From Halolamina litorea (GTDB lineage Archaea; Halobacteriota; Halobacteria; Halobacteriales; Haloferacaceae), in NCBI RefSeq assembly GCF_026616205.1, contig NZ_JANHGR010000002.1, positions 186,001-250,000 on the forward strand: a stretch of DNA of 64,000 bases, given 5' to 3'. The translations under genes and the position numbers were made by a program. Numbering within the stretch: position 1 is the stretch's first letter; each line of letters opens with the position of its first letter. Under the pieces are notes generated by a model. The model was not told the DNA's origin, searched no databases, and saw only the letters and a program-made list of their open reading frames with translations. Of this stretch, positions 27,409 to 36,437 are shown in pieces.

Positions 27409-28707
27409 TCAGCGGAAGCGCTCGGCGAAGCCGCCGGCCGTCTTCGCGGCGCCGATGACGCCGCCGAACATGACGAACAGCACGTAGAGCCCGAGCGTCG
27501 AGGTGAACGTGATCAGCATCGCGGCGACGGCGGCCCAGCCGTCGAGCCAGTAGAACGCGCCGAGGCTCAGCGCGACGCCGTAGAGCAAGACGAGATACGG
27601 CCCCCAGCCGCGTGCCTTCCCGCGGCGCATCCGCGAGCGGACGTACGCCTTCAGGTCGGCTTCGAGTTGGGGCCGGTCGACGGTCCGCTGCTCCACGTCC
27701 TCCTCGAAGCCGGCGAGCTCGGACCGGAGCTCCTCGACCTCGTCCGCGAGTTCGGCCACGTCGGGCGCGCCGCGGGGTTCGCGCTCTCCCATATGTCGGG
27801 AGGCTGGCTCCCAGTCCCCTTGGAACTGCCGGTCGGACGTCGCCGCGGCGTGGGGGTCTCCGGCAGTCGCGGGGGGCTGGCCCGCGCCGGCACCGACGGC
27901 CGCGCCGCCGGTCTCGGCGCCCGGCATCCGGTGGTCCGCGAGCACGACGTTGATGACCGCGCCCAGGATCACCACGGCCCCCGCAAGGTAGAGCCAGGTC
28001 ACCAGCAGGATCACCCCGCCGACGACGCCGTAGGCAGAGGTGCTGGCGACGCCGGCGTACAGTTGGAAGCCGGCCTGCATCACGGTCCAACTCACGGCGG
28101 CGACGACGGCGCCGGGAAGCACCTCCCGGACGGTGACGGCAGTGTCGGGGAAGCGGTAGAAGATGGGGAGGAACGCCGCGGTCAGCACAGCCGGCAACGC
28201 GAGCACGCCGAGCGCCTCGACGACGACGCCGAGGTCCAGCGCCGCGAAGGCGCCGGCGAGCACGAACATGAGCGTCATCGAGGCGCCGATACCGACGACG
28301 ACGACGGCGGAGTCGATCAGCTGATCGAGCAGCGTGTCCTCCCGCTCGGTGCCGTACACGTCGCCGAAGGCGGTGTCGAGCGCGCGGAACACCTTCAGGG
28401 TCCCCCAGAGCAGGAAGGCGACTCCGACGATCGTCGCGCCGCCGCGCCCCTCGTCGGCGGTCAGTGCCGTCGTCAGCACGTCCTGCCCGCTCGGGGTGAG
28501 AAAGTCCCCGGTCGACTCCAGTACGACCGCCGCCAGCTCCTCGCCGCCGAGCGTGGTGGCGACGACCAGCGCGAGCACCGCCGCCGGGATCAGCGAGACG
28601 AACGCGTAGTACGCCACCGCCGCCGCGAGGAACGTGAGGTCCTGTTCCTTCGAGACGACGGCGACGCGCTTGACCGTCCAGATGGCGGTACGGAGGCGTG
28701 ACTTCAC
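27409..28707 (-). CDS. YihY/UPF0761 (BrkB-like) membrane protein with long acidic cytoplasmic tail
   Basis: A 432-residue membrane protein. The N-terminal 270 residues carry the YihY features: EQDLTFLAAAVAYYAFVSLIPA in the first helix (first half EQDLTFLAAAVAYYAF), LLWGTLKVFRALDTAF, and GGVILLVTWLYLAGAVVILG. A hydrophilic, proline- and glycine-rich linker follows (about 280-330), then a coiled-coil stretch (ELADEVEELRSELAGFEEDVE), a basic segment and two more hydrophobic helices at the C-terminus. The family was once called ribonuclease BN, which is a misnomer; function is unknown. The GTG at 28705-28707 is preferred to a 42-codon upstream extension rich in arginine. Confidence 0.85.
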   Translation of the reverse strand: MKSRLRTAIWTVKRVAVVSKEQDLTFLAAAVAYYAFVSLIPAAVLALVVATTLGGEELAAVVLESTGDFLTPSGQDVLTTALTADEGRGGATIVGVAFLLWGTLKVFRALDTAFGDVYGTEREDTLLDQLIDSAVVVVGIGASMTLMFVLAGAFAALDLGVVVEALGVLALPAVLTAAFLPIFYRFPDTAVTVREVLPGAVVAAVSWTVMQAGFQLYAGVASTSAYGVVGGVILLVTWLYLAGAVVILGAVINVVLADHRMPGAETGGAAVGAGAGQPPATAGDPHAAATSDRQFQGDWEPASRHMGEREPRGAPDVAELADEVEELRSELAGFEEDVEQRTVDRPQLEADLKAYVRSRMRRGKARGWGPYLVLLYGVALSLGAFYWLDGWAAVAAMLITFTSTLGLYVLFVMFGGVIGAAKTAGGFAERFR

Positions 28708-28942
28708 TGTCCGGCGATACACGCGGGCGCTACAAGAACCTCGGGGCCGTGACGGGACCGGCGCTCGCTCCCCGCTCGACCGCTCCGTGATCACCGCCGG
28801 CCGACGACGGAGGGCGTCGACAGCACGGGCCACGGCCGGTCACCCCGCCTCGGGACCGAACCCCGCCGCGACGCAGCAGCGCCAAGTAGCCGCGGGCCGA
28901 ACCCGTCGTTCCACTTATGAATGTTCCCTCCTAACACGGACC

Positions 28943-30109
28943 ATGGCCATCGCCCGTCACGGGAGCGGTCCCGGCGCCCTCCTCAGCGCCTACGCCTCGC
29001 AGGTCCACCCGGTGTTCATGCTGCCGCCGGTTGCGACGGCGCTGTTCGGCGCGGCGCTCGCGGGACCCTTCGACCCGCCGACCGCGCTCGTCGCCGCCGG
29101 CGCGGCCTTCTTCGCCGTCTACACCGCCCACGTGAAGGACGGCTACGTCGACTTCCACCACCGTGGCGAGGACGACGACCATCCGCTGACCGTCCGGGGC
29201 TGTCACATCGGCCTCGCCGGCGCCACAGCGGGGTTCCTCGTCTGTCTCGTCGTGCTCGCACTCCTCGCCAGCCCCGTCGCCGTCGCGTTCGCGGCGCCGA
29301 TGTGGGTCATCGGCTACCTCCACGCGCCGCAGTTCGACACCAACCCCGTGACGACGACGCTGGGCTACCCCGTCGGTATCGGGCTCTGTCTGCTCACGGG
29401 ATACGCGGCTCAGACCGGTGGGCTCGCCGCGCGACCGCTCGCGCTCGCGGCGGTGCTCGTGACGGTCCTCGCGGGCGTGAAGATCATCGACGACGCGCAG
29501 GACTACGACTACGACCGCTCCATCGAGAAACACACCGTCGCCGTCGTACTCGGCCCCGAGCGATCACGGTCGCTGGCGGTCGCACTGCTCGGCGTCGGCC
29601 TGTTCGCGGTGGTCCCGCTCACCATCGTCGGGACGCTCCCGCCGGCCGCGCCCGCCGCGAGTCTGGTTTTCGGCGCCGTCGCCGCCATCGCGGTGCGCCG
29701 GGACCCCCGGACGGCGACGATGCTCCTCGTCCGCGGCGCGTACCTGTTCCTCGCGGTACTCCTGATCGCGGTCTTCTTCGAACCGCTCGCGGGCGTGCCG
29801 CTGCCGGACATCACCGTCCTCGGGCCGTACACCTACCTCGCCACGGAGGTCGTCTTCGGCGCCGCCGCGGTCGCGCTGCTGGTCCGGGCGGGCGACGGTG
29901 CGCTCCGCCGGGCCGCTCGCACGATCCCAGCGCTCTACCCCATCGCGTACGTCTGGGACTGGTACACGCTGGAAGTGGGTGTGTTCGCCATCCCGATGCG
30001 GACCGGGATCGAACTGCTCGGAATCCCGCTGGAGGAGCACATCTTCATGATCGTGGTGCCGGCGCTGGTGCTGGGGATCCACGAGACGGTCAACCCGTGG
30101 GAGGACTGA
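28943..30109 (+). CDS. UbiA-type prenyltransferase fused to a lycopene-cyclase-type domain
   Basis: A 388-residue membrane protein. The first ~240 residues look like a UbiA prenyltransferase: a first Asp-rich loop (HVKDGYVDFHHRGEDD) and a second one (DDAQDYDYDRSIEKHTVAVVLG, cited here as DAQDYDYD and KHTVAVVLG). The last ~110 residues resemble one lycopene-cyclase (CrtYcd/CarR) domain, with YTLEVGVFAIPM and GIPLEEHIFMI; the PLEE motif is typical. A TATA-like CTTATGAA (28914-28921) is about 25 bases before the ATG. A role in C50 carotenoid or other prenyl-lipid synthesis is likely but unproven. No other carotenoid gene is nearby. Confidence 0.8.
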   Translation: MAIARHGSGPGALLSAYASQVHPVFMLPPVATALFGAALAGPFDPPTALVAAGAAFFAVYTAHVKDGYVDFHHRGEDDDHPLTVRGCHIGLAGATAGFLVCLVVLALLASPVAVAFAAPMWVIGYLHAPQFDTNPVTTTLGYPVGIGLCLLTGYAAQTGGLAARPLALAAVLVTVLAGVKIIDDAQDYDYDRSIEKHTVAVVLGPERSRSLAVALLGVGLFAVVPLTIVGTLPPAAPAASLVFGAVAAIAVRRDPRTATMLLVRGAYLFLAVLLIAVFFEPLAGVPLPDITVLGPYTYLATEVVFGAAAVALLVRAGDGALRRAARTIPALYPIAYVWDWYTLEVGVFAIPMRTGIELLGIPLEEHIFMIVVPALVLGIHETVNPWED

Positions 30110-30132
30110 ACGCTACTCGGTCGTGACCGTCG

Positions 30133-31341
30133 TCACTCCCGTTCGCTCGCCGCGGGTGGTTCCGCCGCTTCCCGGATCTCGCTCACGTCCGCGTCGGTCT
30201 TGAAACAGGTCCCGCCGTAGTGCGCCCTGCTCGCCGAGAAGCCGGCGTCCCGCAGGTCGTCGAGGAACGTCTCCAGCTTGTTCGCCGGTGCGCCCCACTG
30301 CTTGCAGAGGCGGTGTTGGTCGTAGTGGCTCGGCGTGTCGAGTTCGCCGCTCAGCGTCTCCAGCAGTTCGCTGGCACGCTGCCACTCGCCCATGTTCGGC
30401 CGGACTTCGGCGGCGGCGGCGTCGACGAACTCGCTGTCGGCGACGGGGCCGAGCCAGATCGGTCCGGCCGCCGAACAGCGCGCCGAGCCGCAGTTCGGGC
30501 AGTCATCGGGGGGATGGGCGATCCGGCCGTACTCGTGCTCGCGGTAGAGACAGTCCTCGCAGTGGTAGACGAAGCCGAGCCACTGCAGCGCCTTGTCCGC
30601 GGCCGTCGCCCGGTGGGTCACTTCGAGGTACGTCCGGGCGTAGTGCCGCGTCGCGTGCGAACAGATCGGCTCCACCGCCACGTCCCGGCGGGCGGCGACA
30701 CGTGCCATCGCGCCGATGAGGACCCGGAGGCCCATCTCGCGGTGGAAGTCGGTGTTCCGGGGGACCGTGTCGTACTTTCGTACCCCCGAGTCGAAGTGGG
30801 CGCCACAGAGCGGCGCCGTATCGGTCGCGGTCACACAGAGCAGCTTCCGGGTGCCGGCGACGGCGGCGTCGGCAAACGGCATCGGCGTCCCGAACGGGTC
30901 AAGATCGACCACGTCGAAGCGCTCCTGATGCATGAGGACGTTCGCGTCGGCCTCGACGGCCTCGCCGGGCAGGTCGTTCAGGGCGAGGTTCTCGCGGGCC
31001 AGTTCGACGGCGTCGGGGTCCACGTCGGCGGCGGTCACGTCGTAGCCGACCTTCGCCGCCCGGGCTGCACGCACGCCGGTGGCGCTCGTGGCGTCGAGGT
31101 ACGAGAACGTGCGCTCGTCGGCGTCGGCGCCGAGCGCGTCGCCGTTCCGCGCCAGCCCGCTCCCGCCGAGGTTCGCCGCGCCGCCGTCGGTCCGCTCGGC
31201 GAACGCCCGCAGCACCGCGACGGTCACGTCGCGGTTCAGCTCCATCTCGGGGTTGAAGAAGACCGCGTCGCCGGCGCCCTCGCTGCTCGCGTCCCGCGGA
31301 TCGGGCGCCTCGACGGTCACGTCGCCCTCGCTCACGCGCAT
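30133..31341 (-). CDS. trm1: tRNA (guanine-26-N2)-dimethyltransferase Trm1
   Basis: Methylates G26 of tRNAs with S-adenosylmethionine. It has 402 residues. Signs are [13 protein letters not shown] near the N-terminus, the SAM-binding [13 protein letters not shown], the catalytic DLDPFGTP, and a C-terminal zinc site CEDC...CPNCGSARC. The ATG at 31339-31341 gives the family N-terminus [13 protein letters not shown]; a longer upstream frame is arginine/proline-rich and not used. It is convergent with the prenyltransferase fusion. Confidence 0.95.
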   Translation of the reverse strand: MRVSEGDVTVEAPDPRDASSEGAGDAVFFNPEMELNRDVTVAVLRAFAERTDGGAANLGGSGLARNGDALGADADERTFSYLDATSATGVRAARAAKVGYDVTAADVDPDAVELARENLALNDLPGEAVEADANVLMHQERFDVVDLDPFGTPMPFADAAVAGTRKLLCVTATDTAPLCGAHFDSGVRKYDTVPRNTDFHREMGLRVLIGAMARVAARRDVAVEPICSHATRHYARTYLEVTHRATAADKALQWLGFVYHCEDCLYREHEYGRIAHPPDDCPNCGSARCSAAGPIWLGPVADSEFVDAAAAEVRPNMGEWQRASELLETLSGELDTPSHYDQHRLCKQWGAPANKLETFLDDLRDAGFSASRAHYGGTCFKTDADVSEIREAAEPPAASERE

Positions 31342-31421
31342 GGGGAAATCTGGTCGGCCGGTCCGGAAAGCGGTTGCGTTCGGGGCGACGCCGCTTTGGG
31401 CCCGGGGTGCCAAGCGGTCCC

Positions 31422-31853
31422 ATGGACGTGTTCGTCTACGGCACGCTGACCGAGCCGGAGCGGGTCGCCTCGCTCGTCGATTCGTACGCCTTCCTCGGCT
31501 CGGCGGTGCTCTCGGGCCTGCACCCCGTCCAGGGGGCGTACCCGACGCTCGCCCCCGGCGGCCAGACCGGCGGGCGACTGCTCCGCACCGACGACACCGA
31601 CGCGCTCGACGCCTACGAGGGCGTCGACGACGGGCTCTACGTGCGCGTATCGGTCCCGGTCGTCTCGCCGGACGACGACGCGGGACTCCCGGAGGAGGCG
31701 GCCGTCTACGTCGGTCGACCGGACAGACTCGGCGTCGCCGACGAGGTGGACTGGCCGGCAGTCGGCGGCGGGGGCGACACGGTTGACACCGACTTCCCGG
31801 CCCGCGTGAGCGAGTACGTCCGAGCCAACGGTGTTCGTGTTCGACCACAGTAA
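31422..31853 (+). CDS. Gamma-glutamylcyclotransferase-like (AIG2/GGCT) protein
   Basis: A 143-residue protein of the gamma-glutamylcyclotransferase fold. It has the substrate-binding VYGTL at the N-terminus (residues 5-9) and the catalytic glutamate region [13 protein letters not shown]. Members release 5-oxoproline from gamma-glutamyl amino acids or amines; haloarchaea contain gamma-glutamylcysteine, a plausible substrate by inference. The ATG at 31422 is preferred to an upstream in-frame start because of a CGCTTTGG element about 28 bases before it. It is divergent from trm1. Confidence 0.85.
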   Translation: MDVFVYGTLTEPERVASLVDSYAFLGSAVLSGLHPVQGAYPTLAPGGQTGGRLLRTDDTDALDAYEGVDDGLYVRVSVPVVSPDDDAGLPEEAAVYVGRPDRLGVADEVDWPAVGGGGDTVDTDFPARVSEYVRANGVRVRPQ

Positions 31854-32038
31854 GGTTCTCGAATACGGGCGCTTCGTCGCTCCTCTCCCCACTCTTCACT
31901 TACACCGTGGTCTGCGTATCCTTATACCGGTCCGTGGCCAAGGGGAGAGTGCACGCAGGTGACGCGCGTGCTCCCCCTTTCCCCCTTTCCCCGCTCGCAC
32001 CGAAACTCCTTAGCCGCGGCCGGCGGATTCCCGGGGGT

Positions 32039-33250
32039 ATGCTCTCACTCGCCGACGTGGAGGCGGCCCGCGACCGGGTCGACGAGGTGGCCCGCCTGAC
32101 GCCCCTCGAGTTCTCCCACAGTTTCTCTCGGATGACCGGCGCCGACGTGCGGCCGAAACTGGAGAACTTCCAGCGCACCGGCTCGTTCAAGATCCGGGGG
32201 GCGATCAACCGGATCGCCACGCTCACCGAGGCCGAGAAGGAAGCCGGTGTCATCACCGCCAGCGCGGGCAACCACGCACAGGGCGTCGCACTCGCGGCGA
32301 CGCGGGCGGGCGTCGACGCCAAGATCGTCATGCCCGAACACGCGCCGATCGCCAAGGTCGAAGCCACTCGGGCCTACGGCGGCGAGGTCGTGCTGTACGG
32401 GGCGGACTACAACGACGCACAGGACCGCGCCCACGAACTCGAGGCGTCGGAGGGTCGAACCTACGTCCACGCCTTCGACGACGAGTACGTGATGGCCGGC
32501 CAGGGGACGATCGGCCTCGAAATCGTCGAACAGTGTCCCGAGGTCGACACCGTCGTCGTCCCGATCGGCGGCGGCGGCCTGATCTCCGGTATCTCGACGG
32601 CGCTGAAGGAGTCACTCGACGACGTTCGCGTGATCGGTGTGCAGGCCGAGGGCGCCTCCAGCGTCGCCGACTCGCTGAAGAAGGGCGTCAGGCAGGAGAT
32701 CGAGTCCGTTGACACCATCGCCGACGGGATCGCCACCCGCTCGGTCGGCGAGCGACCGTGGGAGATCATCCAGCAGCGCGTCGACGAGGTGGTGACCGTG
32801 AGCGACAACGAGATCGCGCTCGCGCTGACCTACCTGCTCGAACGGTCGAAGACCATGGTCGAGGGGGCTGGCGCGGTCGCGATGGCGGCCGTGCTCTCCG
32901 AGGCGTTCGAGTACGCGGACGACGAGGTCATCGTGCCCGCGCTCTGTGGCGGGAACATCGACCTCAACGACCTCACCACGGTGGTGATGCGCGGGCTGGT
33001 CCAGATGGGCCGCTACATCAAGATCCGCACCGAACTCAAGGACAACCCCGGCTCCCTCCAGCGGCTCGTCGGGATCGTCGCCGAGCAGAACGCGAACATC
33101 TACGGCATCAGCCACGACCGGACCTCCCGGGACATCGCGATGAACGCCGCCGAGGTCGTGATGGACTTAGAGACCCAGGGTCACGACCACGTCGACGAAC
33201 TCATCGCCGCGCTCGAAGCCCACGGTTACGAAGTCGAGACGCTCGTCTAG
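32039..33250 (+). CDS. ilvA: Threonine ammonia-lyase (threonine deaminase)
   Basis: PLP enzyme turning threonine into 2-oxobutyrate for isoleucine synthesis or threonine breakdown. It has 403 residues. The PLP lysine is in TGSFKIRGA, the phosphate-binding glycines in IGGGGLISG, and the cofactor serine/cysteine region in ALCGGNID. A C-terminal ACT domain (about 325-403) begins at RTELKDNPGSL, as in allosterically regulated short forms. A CTCCTTAG element about 28 bases upstream supports the ATG at 32039. Its stop codon overlaps that of the convergent 294-residue gene in a CTAG. RidA lies 1 kb further on. Confidence 0.94.
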   Translation: MLSLADVEAARDRVDEVARLTPLEFSHSFSRMTGADVRPKLENFQRTGSFKIRGAINRIATLTEAEKEAGVITASAGNHAQGVALAATRAGVDAKIVMPEHAPIAKVEATRAYGGEVVLYGADYNDAQDRAHELEASEGRTYVHAFDDEYVMAGQGTIGLEIVEQCPEVDTVVVPIGGGGLISGISTALKESLDDVRVIGVQAEGASSVADSLKKGVRQEIESVDTIADGIATRSVGERPWEIIQQRVDEVVTVSDNEIALALTYLLERSKTMVEGAGAVAMAAVLSEAFEYADDEVIVPALCGGNIDLNDLTTVVMRGLVQMGRYIKIRTELKDNPGSLQRLVGIVAEQNANIYGISHDRTSRDIAMNAAEVVMDLETQGHDHVDELIAALEAHGYEVETLV

Positions 33251-34131
33251 GCGCGTTCGATCTCGTACTCCACGGTGAGGAAGGTCGCTCCGGCGAGCCA
33301 CATCTCGTGAGTCGCCCGAAGGTCGGCGTCGTCGTCCCCCTCGGCCGGCCACACCTCGAACGTTTGCCCGGCCGGGGCCTCGAACGCTCCCAGCGGCGTC
33401 CGGAGGTACAGCCCCGGATCGCCCGCGGACTCAGTCGTCAGGCGGATCCCGGTTCGGTCGTCATCGTCGCTGGCGTCGATGGCCAGATGCTCCGGCCGCA
33501 ACACGGTATCGACGCCGCCGACGGGGACTGGCACCGAGATGTTCACGAACCCCTCGCCGTCGCGGTGGTGGGTCGCGTAGAGCGCGACGAACACGGCCTC
33601 GGCCGTTTCGGGGTCAGTGCGGACCCACGCCCGAACGTCCTCACGGGCCGGTTCGTCGGGGTCGGCGTCGATCGTGACCGATCCCGGCTCTGCGACATCC
33701 AGAAACCGACTCTCCAGCCGATGCCAGTCCTCCTCGCCCGGGCCGGGCAGGTTCAACTGCTCGACCCGGCTCGTTAGGTGGCTCGCGGCGGCGGCGCCGG
33801 TCCGAAACGGTCGGTGCCACGTCGCCCGGTAGCGCATCTCGTAGTCGGCGGTCCGTTCGTAGAAGCGCCGCACCTCGGGGTGGAGTCGCGTCGGATCGAA
33901 CGATTCGCCGGCGAAGTGGGCGGTGTCGTCGACCTCGCCGGCTGGCTCGTCGCCGGTGTGGATGCCGCGCCGTTCGACGAAGTTCGGGCCGACGTACCAG
34001 TCGGCGGTGATCGGTGAGAGCGGGACCTCGCTCCCGCGCCTCCGGGCGCGGGCGAGACCGACCGCGAGGAGGGCCAACAGGAGTGCCGCCGCCCCGGCGA
34101 GGGTTCGGCGGGCGCGGGTCGTTCGCGTCAC
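33247..34131 (-). CDS. Membrane-anchored haloarchaeal protein, unknown function
   Basis: A 294-residue protein with one N-terminal hydrophobic helix (about residues 10-28, rich in Ala and Leu) after a basic TRTTRARR start, so the bulk is probably outside the cell or facing the membrane. The soluble part is acidic, with several Trp and Tyr residues (ADWYVGPNFVERRG, YRATWHRPF) and a beta-rich C-terminal half. No known catalytic motif is visible. The GTG at 34129-34131 is the best start. It sits between ilvA and ridA but on the opposite strand, so it is not in an operon with them. Confidence 0.7.
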   Translation of the reverse strand: MTRTTRARRTLAGAAALLLALLAVGLARARRRGSEVPLSPITADWYVGPNFVERRGIHTGDEPAGEVDDTAHFAGESFDPTRLHPEVRRFYERTADYEMRYRATWHRPFRTGAAAASHLTSRVEQLNLPGPGEEDWHRLESRFLDVAEPGSVTIDADPDEPAREDVRAWVRTDPETAEAVFVALYATHHRDGEGFVNISVPVPVGGVDTVLRPEHLAIDASDDDDRTGIRLTTESAGDPGLYLRTPLGAFEAPAGQTFEVWPAEGDDDADLRATHEMWLAGATFLTVEYEIERA

Positions 34132-34218
34132 GTCGTCAGGTGCGGCGCCATCGCACTTCAAGCGTCGCCCCGCAGCGGGTCGGGAGGAATTAAGGTCCGG
34201 CCGCGCCGAGCCCCGGGC

Positions 34219-34599
34219 GTGAAAGAGACCATCCACACCGACGACGCTCCCGAAGCAGTGGGCGCCTACAGCCAGGCGACGACCAACGGCGACGTGCTGT
34301 TCACGGCGGGTCAGATCCCGCTAACACCCGACGGCGAACTCCTCGACGACGAGGACATCGCCACGCAGGCCGAACAGTCGCTCTCGAACGTGCAGGCCAT
34401 CGTCGAGGAGGCCGGCGCGTCGATGGGCGACGTGCTCAAGACGACGGTGTTCCTCGCGGACATCGACGATTTCGACGAGATGAACGAGACGTACGCGGGC
34501 TTCTTCGACGACGAGCCGCCGGCCCGGAGCGCCGTGCAGGCCGGCGCGCTCCCGAAGGGCGTCGGCGTCGAGATCGAGGCCGTCGTCAGCCTCGAGTGA
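34219..34599 (+). CDS. ridA: RidA/YjgF family enamine/imine deaminase
   Basis: A 126-residue RidA protein, GTG start. Family members hydrolyse reactive enamine/imine intermediates such as 2-aminocrotonate released by threonine deaminase. Motifs include AVGAYSQATTNGDVLFTAGQIP (cited as AVGAYSQA and FTAGQIP), the conserved arginine in PPARSAVQ, and the C-terminal VGVEIEAV. Lying close to ilvA fits this role. A TTAAGG element (34189-34194) about 28 bases upstream supports the GTG start. A 68-residue membrane protein gene follows with one base between. Confidence 0.94.
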   Translation: MKETIHTDDAPEAVGAYSQATTNGDVLFTAGQIPLTPDGELLDDEDIATQAEQSLSNVQAIVEEAGASMGDVLKTTVFLADIDDFDEMNETYAGFFDDEPPARSAVQAGALPKGVGVEIEAVVSLE

Positions 34600-34600
34600 G

Positions 34601-34807
34601 GTGCGGCCCCGCGTCAAGTCGGCGCTGCTGTGGGGTGCGGTCGGGCTACTGGCGTTCCTCGCGGCGGTGCAGGGCTACCAACTGCTGGCCGGGCCGCTCC
34701 CGGTCTCGATCCCCGCGGTCGCCGCCGTCGCGGTCGGCGTCGGCGCATTGACGGCCGCTACGGCGTACCTGACCGAGTACCGGCTCCAACAGAAAGGAAG
34801 GACTTAA
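34601..34807 (+). CDS. Small two-helix membrane protein downstream of ridA
   Basis: A 68-residue protein starting with GTG directly after the ridA stop codon, so probably co-transcribed and coupled with it. Two hydrophobic helices (about residues 7-30 and 36-58) are followed by a short basic tail ending RLQQKGRT. There is no recognised domain. The close spacing and normal codon use favour a real gene, but the function is unknown. Confidence 0.65.
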   Translation: MRPRVKSALLWGAVGLLAFLAAVQGYQLLAGPLPVSIPAVAAVAVGVGALTAATAYLTEYRLQQKGRT

Positions 34808-34834
34808 CCCCGACAGGGCGGTACGTTCGGGCGA

Positions 34835-34916
34835 GCCAGGATGGCCGAACGGTAAGGCGCACGCCTGGAAAGCGTGTTCCCTTCCGGGATTCTGGGTTCA
34901 AATCCCAGTCCTGGCG
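34835..34916 (+). tRNA. tRNA-Ser (anticodon GGA)
   Basis: An 82-base class II tRNA. The acceptor stem GCCAGGA (34835-34841) pairs perfectly with TCCTGGC (34909-34915), and G34916 is the discriminator. The anticodon stem CACGC/GCGTG encloses the loop CTGGAAA with GGA at 34867-34869, reading UCC and UCU serine codons. The long variable arm TCCC-TTCC-GGGA and the T arm CTGGG-TTCAAAT-CCCAG are intact. There is no intron and no encoded CCA. The 280 bases after it, up to the next gene, show no supported feature. Confidence 0.97.
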
Positions 34917-35196
34917 TTTCTGTCGATCCGCTACCTTCGAAGCCACCGCTCCGGCGACCGCGAACGTGACCGCGGAGCGAGCATGACCACTTGTGACCGC
35001 ACCGCAGCGACGGTGTCGGCGCGAAACGCGAGCGGCTCCGTCCGCGAGCAGGCGCGAGGGATGGGCGACCATACGGGAGCGAATCGGCTGGGGAGGGCGT
35101 GGGCTGTACGGGGCGGTGTGGCACAATGGGCCAACGGTAGTCCTGCTGTCGCCGTCCCAAACACTCGAAAAACCGCTCAAAAACGACCGATCGAAC

Positions 35197-36378
35197 TTAC
35201 TTCTCGATGATGCTCTCCTCAACCTTCTCGCCGAAGTGCCGGCCGCCCGCCTCGTAGTAGATCAGCACTTCGTCGCCCGGCTCCAGATCGGTCACGGCCT
35301 TCCGGCCCTCCTTCGTCGGCACCTTCACCGTCTCGGCGTTCTGGAGCAGCGTCTCAACCACGTCGGGGCCGTCCTCGGTCTCGACTTCGGCCTGCACGCG
35401 GAACATCGGGCGCTTCTCGATTTTCACACGGCCGACGATGGCTTCGCGGGTGTGGCCCGCCGTGTCGGCGATTTGCACGCGGTCGCCCGACTGCAGTTCC
35501 GCGAGGTACTTCGTCTCGCCCTCGGGGGTGCGGACGTAGGCGTGAACAGCGCCGGCGTTCACGCGGAACGGTCGCGAGGCGACGTACGGCGAGTCGGCGG
35601 TTTCGCCGTGGACGAAGAAGAGACCGCGGGAGAGCGAGCCGACGAGCATCCCCTCGTCGTCCTCCAGAAGCGACCCGGTGTCGATGCAGACCCGGTCGGC
35701 GCCGCCGGTCTCCTCGACGCGCTGGATCTCGGCGTAGCGCATGTCGAGTCGTTCGCGTTCGCTGCGGTCCCGAACCTCGACGGTCTGGCGGATCACGTCC
35801 GGATCGTCGGTGTCGAGCAGCACGTCGTCGACGCCGATCTCGAGCGTCTCGAAGGCCGTCGCGGCGGCGTCGGCGTCGTCGACGCCGGCCACGAGGTTCG
35901 TCTCGTCGCCGACGCGGGCGATGAGGTTCTCGAGCGGGATGATGTCCCAGTCCTCGGTGGCGACGATGGTGTACTCGGCGTCGCGGGCGGCGGTTTCCGC
36001 GAACTCCTCGTAGTCCTCGTCGAACACGCGAACGTACGACCCCTGTGCGCGGTTGTCCGAGCGGCGCAGGGTGGTGAGGTCGGCGGAGCCAGAGAAGTCA
36101 GAAGGGAGGTCGACGGTACCGTCGCCCTCGCCCCCCTTGCCGACGACGTAGATGTCCGGATCGGTGTCGCGGCTCGCGTCGACGATCTCCTCGCCGGGTT
36201 CGCCGGCGTCCTTGAACGCGGCGACGTTCACGCTCCCCAGTTCGCGGACCCGGCCCACGTCGGCCTCGTCGACCAGCACCCAGTCGACGCCGGCCTCGAG
36301 CCCAGCGGTGATCCGTCGTTTCCGTGCCTCCCAGTCGCCGACGGTGTCGTCGGCTTTCAGCCAGACCGAACGCGTCAT
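35197..36378 (-). CDS. aroB': 3-dehydroquinate synthase II
   Basis: Second enzyme of the archaeal early shikimate route: oxidative deamination and cyclisation of the aldolase product to 3-dehydroquinate, NAD-dependent. It has 393 residues. Recognisable stretches are the N-terminal VWLKADD, IIPLENLIA, RVCIDTGSLL, GSLSRGLFFVHGET, and RPFRVNAGAVHAYV. The ATG is at 36376-36378 with a TTCAAG element about 28 bases upstream. Its upstream partner aroA' is 30 kb away in this window and aroD is 8 kb away, so the pathway is encoded in scattered units. Confidence 0.95.
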   Translation of the reverse strand: MTRSVWLKADDTVGDWEARKRRITAGLEAGVDWVLVDEADVGRVRELGSVNVAAFKDAGEPGEEIVDASRDTDPDIYVVGKGGEGDGTVDLPSDFSGSADLTTLRRSDNRAQGSYVRVFDEDYEEFAETAARDAEYTIVATEDWDIIPLENLIARVGDETNLVAGVDDADAAATAFETLEIGVDDVLLDTDDPDVIRQTVEVRDRSERERLDMRYAEIQRVEETGGADRVCIDTGSLLEDDEGMLVGSLSRGLFFVHGETADSPYVASRPFRVNAGAVHAYVRTPEGETKYLAELQSGDRVQIADTAGHTREAIVGRVKIEKRPMFRVQAEVETEDGPDVVETLLQNAETVKVPTKEGRKAVTDLEPGDEVLIYYEAGGRHFGEKVEESIIEK

Positions 36379-36437
36379 GTCCGGACTCTCAGAGGCAGGC
36401 GGCTTGAACGTGGCGGATGGTGTAAAGCGCGCAGGAA

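Noticed and set aside
27409-28707. Ribonuclease BN
   Set aside because: YihY-like proteins were once given this name, but they are membrane proteins of unknown function and lack RNase Z motifs.
35117-35160. A tRNA-like stretch (GGCACAATGGGCCAACGGTAG) after tRNA-Ser
   Set aside because: It resembles a D arm but no acceptor stem, anticodon stem or T arm can be paired around it, so it is not called a tRNA or remnant.
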